A stretch of DNA of 6,810 nt. Origin: Pseudomonadota bacterium (GTDB lineage: Bacteria > Bdellovibrionota > Oligoflexia > Oligoflexales > Oligoflexaceae). This document shows, piece after piece, positions 5,757-6,810 of the stretch. The translations under genes were made by a program, and so were the position numbers. Below the pieces are notes generated by a model, which had not been told where the DNA came from, did no database searches, and saw only the letters and a list, made by a program, of their open reading frames with translations. Numbering within the stretch: the stretch's first letter is position 1; each line of letters begins with the position of its first letter. The DNA lies in NCBI GenBank assembly GCA_029556045.1, contig JAKQGS010000158.1, positions 1 through 6,810 on the forward strand. Direction: 5' to 3'.

Positions 5757-6059
5757 ATGGAAAAGAAAGAAGATATTCTTTTTGCTCGCGAGTACTGGAC
5801 CGGCGATTCCCGGGACGGCAATCTTGTCAATGGCGACGGATACCATTATTACCGCATGTCAAAAGACGGTAAAATCATTGAGGCATTTGAGTTTTATGAA
5901 AGCGACGATGGAGTTCCGGTAGTTTCCCCTCTGCCCGAAATGAAAAACGTTCACTGGATCGACGAACTGGGTTTTGAAGATATGGACTCCCTTGATATTA
6001 TTAAGGAATACGACTTTCTACGCATCAAGAATATATACGAAAATAAATTTGCCAATTAG
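5757..6059 (+). CDS. Acidic 100-aa hypothetical protein
   Basis: I do not recognise this small soluble protein. It is strongly acidic (many Asp/Glu, e.g. FEFYESDDG at 44-52 and DELGFEDMDSLD at 69-80) and rich in aromatic residues (YHYYR at 29-33). It has no signal or membrane segment. The pattern of short strands (GYHYYRMSKDGKIIEAFEFYE) followed by an acidic helical tail suggests a compact alpha/beta domain. GGTGGAG nine bases before ATG 5757 is a strong start site, partly inside the predicted leader structure. The gene ends 36 bases before a strong terminator. Its acidic, aromatic-rich make-up is seen in some immunity and antitoxin proteins, but no toxin-like gene is adjacent, so I assign no function. 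Confidence 0.75.
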   Translation: MEKKEDILFAREYWTGDSRDGNLVNGDGYHYYRMSKDGKIIEAFEFYESDDGVPVVSPLPEMKNVHWIDELGFEDMDSLDIIKEYDFLRIKNIYENKFAN

Positions 6060-6095
6060 GGCGTGTCCCCCACCGGCTGGCTCAATCAATACAAA

Positions 6096-6120
6096 AAAAG
6101 ACGGCTTTGCTCCGTCTTTT
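6096..6120. terminator. Strong bidirectional intrinsic terminator
   Basis: AAAAGACGG (6096-6104) pairs perfectly with CCGTCTTTT (6112-6120) around a seven-base loop. A-run and T-run flanks give a U-tract on both strands. It sits between the 5757-6059 gene and the convergent 6148-6372 gene and can end both transcripts. Confidence 0.88.
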
Positions 6121-6147
6121 CTATTTCCAGCGATTTCTTAGAACAGC

Positions 6148-6372
6148 TCAGTCAAAGGCCCCTTCACCTTCGGGTTGATCATTCGCAAATTCCCGATGAT
6201 TTAAAATATGGCGGTACCAGGAGACGGTTTGATCCACCACCCATGAATGTGAGGAGAAGTGGGCTGGCGGGATGAGCTCCTCACAATAGTCCCGCAGGTC
6301 ATTAATGGTGCCTTCGGGATTGGCGCGGATCCACTCTTTGACGGATTTTTTGAATTCATTAAAATCAATCAT
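6148..6372 (-). CDS. Hypothetical 74-aa soluble protein
   Basis: This short protein is mostly helical: IDFNEFKKSVKEWIRANP forms an amphipathic first helix, then TINDLRDYCEELIP, a linker (PAHFSSHSW), VVDQTVSWYRHILNHREF and an acidic tail (DQPEGEGAFD). There is no signal peptide or membrane segment. The helix-turn-helix-like alternation and mixed charge would fit a small winged-helix or adaptor domain, but no DNA-binding motif is certain and I do not recognise the family. The start ATG at 6372 has an excellent site: AGAGGGGTGAG on the minus strand (6379-6389), ending six bases before it. It is convergent with the 5757 gene across a shared terminator and divergent from the hexapeptide-repeat gene. 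Confidence 0.78.
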   Translation of the reverse strand: MIDFNEFKKSVKEWIRANPEGTINDLRDYCEELIPPAHFSSHSWVVDQTVSWYRHILNHREFANDQPEGEGAFD

Positions 6373-6453
6373 GAAATACTCACCCCTCTCAGTTTCGACT
6401 GGATCTTGATGGTACCCTCGACTAATCTCGACGGTTCACCATAAGTGACGGAG

Positions 6454-6459
6454 TATGAT
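6454..6459 (+). promoter_or_regulatory. Candidate -10 box for the downstream hexapeptide-repeat gene
   Basis: TATGAT matches five of six -10 consensus bases and lies about 80 bases before ATG 6540. I see no convincing -35 at 15-19 bases upstream. It would give a leader of roughly 75 bases containing the hairpins at 6495-6522. Three TCGAC copies (6395, 6418, 6428) lie upstream in this 167-base gap; their meaning is unknown. Confidence 0.25.
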
Positions 6460-6494
6460 ATCTCCGCCGCTAACAGGAGAGGCCTCGGTATTTT

Positions 6495-6522
6495 TGCCTA
6501 CCCCCTTTAGGCAGGAATTGCC
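6495..6522 (+). promoter_or_regulatory. Mutually exclusive hairpins in the 5' leader
   Basis: TAGGCA (6508-6513) can pair with TGCCTA upstream (6495-6500, seven-base loop). Its GGCA (6510-6513) can instead pair with TGCC downstream (6519-6522, five-base loop). The two folds compete. They sit just before AGGAAAGGA (6527-6535), the ribosome-binding region of the next gene. A leader control element is possible but the arms are short. Confidence 0.25.
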
Positions 6523-6539
6523 GGTTAGGAAAGGACCAC

Positions 6540-6810
6540 ATGATGACAGACTCCCTAACCCTTGAAAACTTTGTGGCAATCGATCAACTTTTGCACCGCG
6601 AACAATTTCGCAACAAGACGCTGCTGGATCTGCTGGGTAAGAACCTTGAAAGCTTCATTAAAACGATTTTAGCGGATCACGGCGTCTCCATTAGCCCGAT
6701 CATCAAGGGCAAGGTCTCTCCTCACGCCATCATCGAAGGCCCTGTTTATGTGGCAGAGGGAGCCGAGGTTGGCCCAGGCGCCTACATCGAAGGGCCCGCC
6801 TATATCGGCC
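6540..6810 (+). CDS. Left-handed beta-helix (hexapeptide-repeat) transferase-like protein, 3' partial
   Basis: About 90 codons are present and the gene runs off the window end. After a helical N-terminus (TLENFVAIDQLLHREQF and NKTLLDLLGKNLESFI), repeats of the [LIV]-G-x4 hexapeptide type begin: VSPHAIIEGPVYVAEGAEVGPG and then AYIEGPAYIG. Such repeats build the left-handed parallel beta-helix of GlmU-like acetyltransferases and nucleotide-sugar enzymes. The IEGP spacing resembles the beta-helix domain found in glucose/glucosamine-1-phosphate nucleotidyltransferase-like proteins, but here without a preceding nucleotidyltransferase domain. The substrate could be a nucleotide sugar; this cannot be decided from the visible part. 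Two adjacent ATGs (6540, 6543) are possible: AGGA at 6532-6535 lies seven bases from 6543, and AGGA at 6527-6530 lies nine bases from 6540. Confidence 0.85.
   Translation, partial: MMTDSLTLENFVAIDQLLHREQFRNKTLLDLLGKNLESFIKTILADHGVSISPIIKGKVSPHAIIEGPVYVAEGAEVGPGAYIEGPAYIG

Noticed and set aside
5650..5922. Plus-strand 90-codon frame across the leader and the acidic protein gene
   Set aside because: Out-of-frame with the well-supported gene at 5757, GTG start lacks a ribosome-binding site, peptide looks random.
6395..6432. Three TCGAC copies as an operator array or repeat
   Set aside because: Five-base words spaced 23 and 10 bases are expected by chance; mentioned only in the promoter entry.

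Overview
The window looks like ordinary chromosomal DNA from a Gram-negative, probably proteobacterium-like (deeply branching or delta/alpha-type) bacterium. Gene starts carry good Shine-Dalgarno sequences and genes are tightly packed. There is a type I signal peptidase and a small exported protein with a Sec-type signal. No transposase, integrase, phage gene, CRISPR array, tRNA or rRNA was seen. Taxonomy is inferred from gene style only and is uncertain.

Layout, left to right. Bases 1-105 hold only what may be the 3' end of an upstream gene, possibly frameshifted. Bases 102-3303 form a compact plus-strand operon of four genes. The first is an unrecognised 270-residue protein with a possible degenerate histidine-kinase-type ATPase tail. 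It is followed by two diverged, tandem metallo-beta-lactamase-fold hydrolases (911-1807 and 1792-2679). Last comes a four-helix membrane protein with a cytosolic coiled-coil tail (2716-3303). Stop/start overlaps of 4 and 16 bases join the first three genes. A PfkB-family, adenosine-kinase-like gene follows after 59 bases (3363-4337) and may be the operon's last gene.

A hairpin (4373-4404) separates the kinase from a convergent minus-strand gene for a small exported protein (4417-4743, GTG start). That gene is divergent from lepB (4913-5638). After lepB come an acidic 100-residue protein (5757-6059) whose ribosome-binding site may be masked by mRNA structure, a strong bidirectional terminator (6096-6120), and a convergent 74-residue protein (6148-6372). 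The window ends inside a gene for a hexapeptide-repeat (left-handed beta-helix) protein (6540 onward), preceded by a leader with alternative hairpins.

How the genes work together: the firm biochemical calls are LepB (signal-peptide cleavage), the PfkB kinase and the two metal-dependent hydrolases. Two phosphodiesterase-like hydrolases, a membrane protein and an adenosine-type kinase in one transcription unit could mean nucleotide turnover or signalling, but this is only a hypothesis. No gene-free stretch exceeds 300 bases; the longest are 4744-4912 and 6373-6539.
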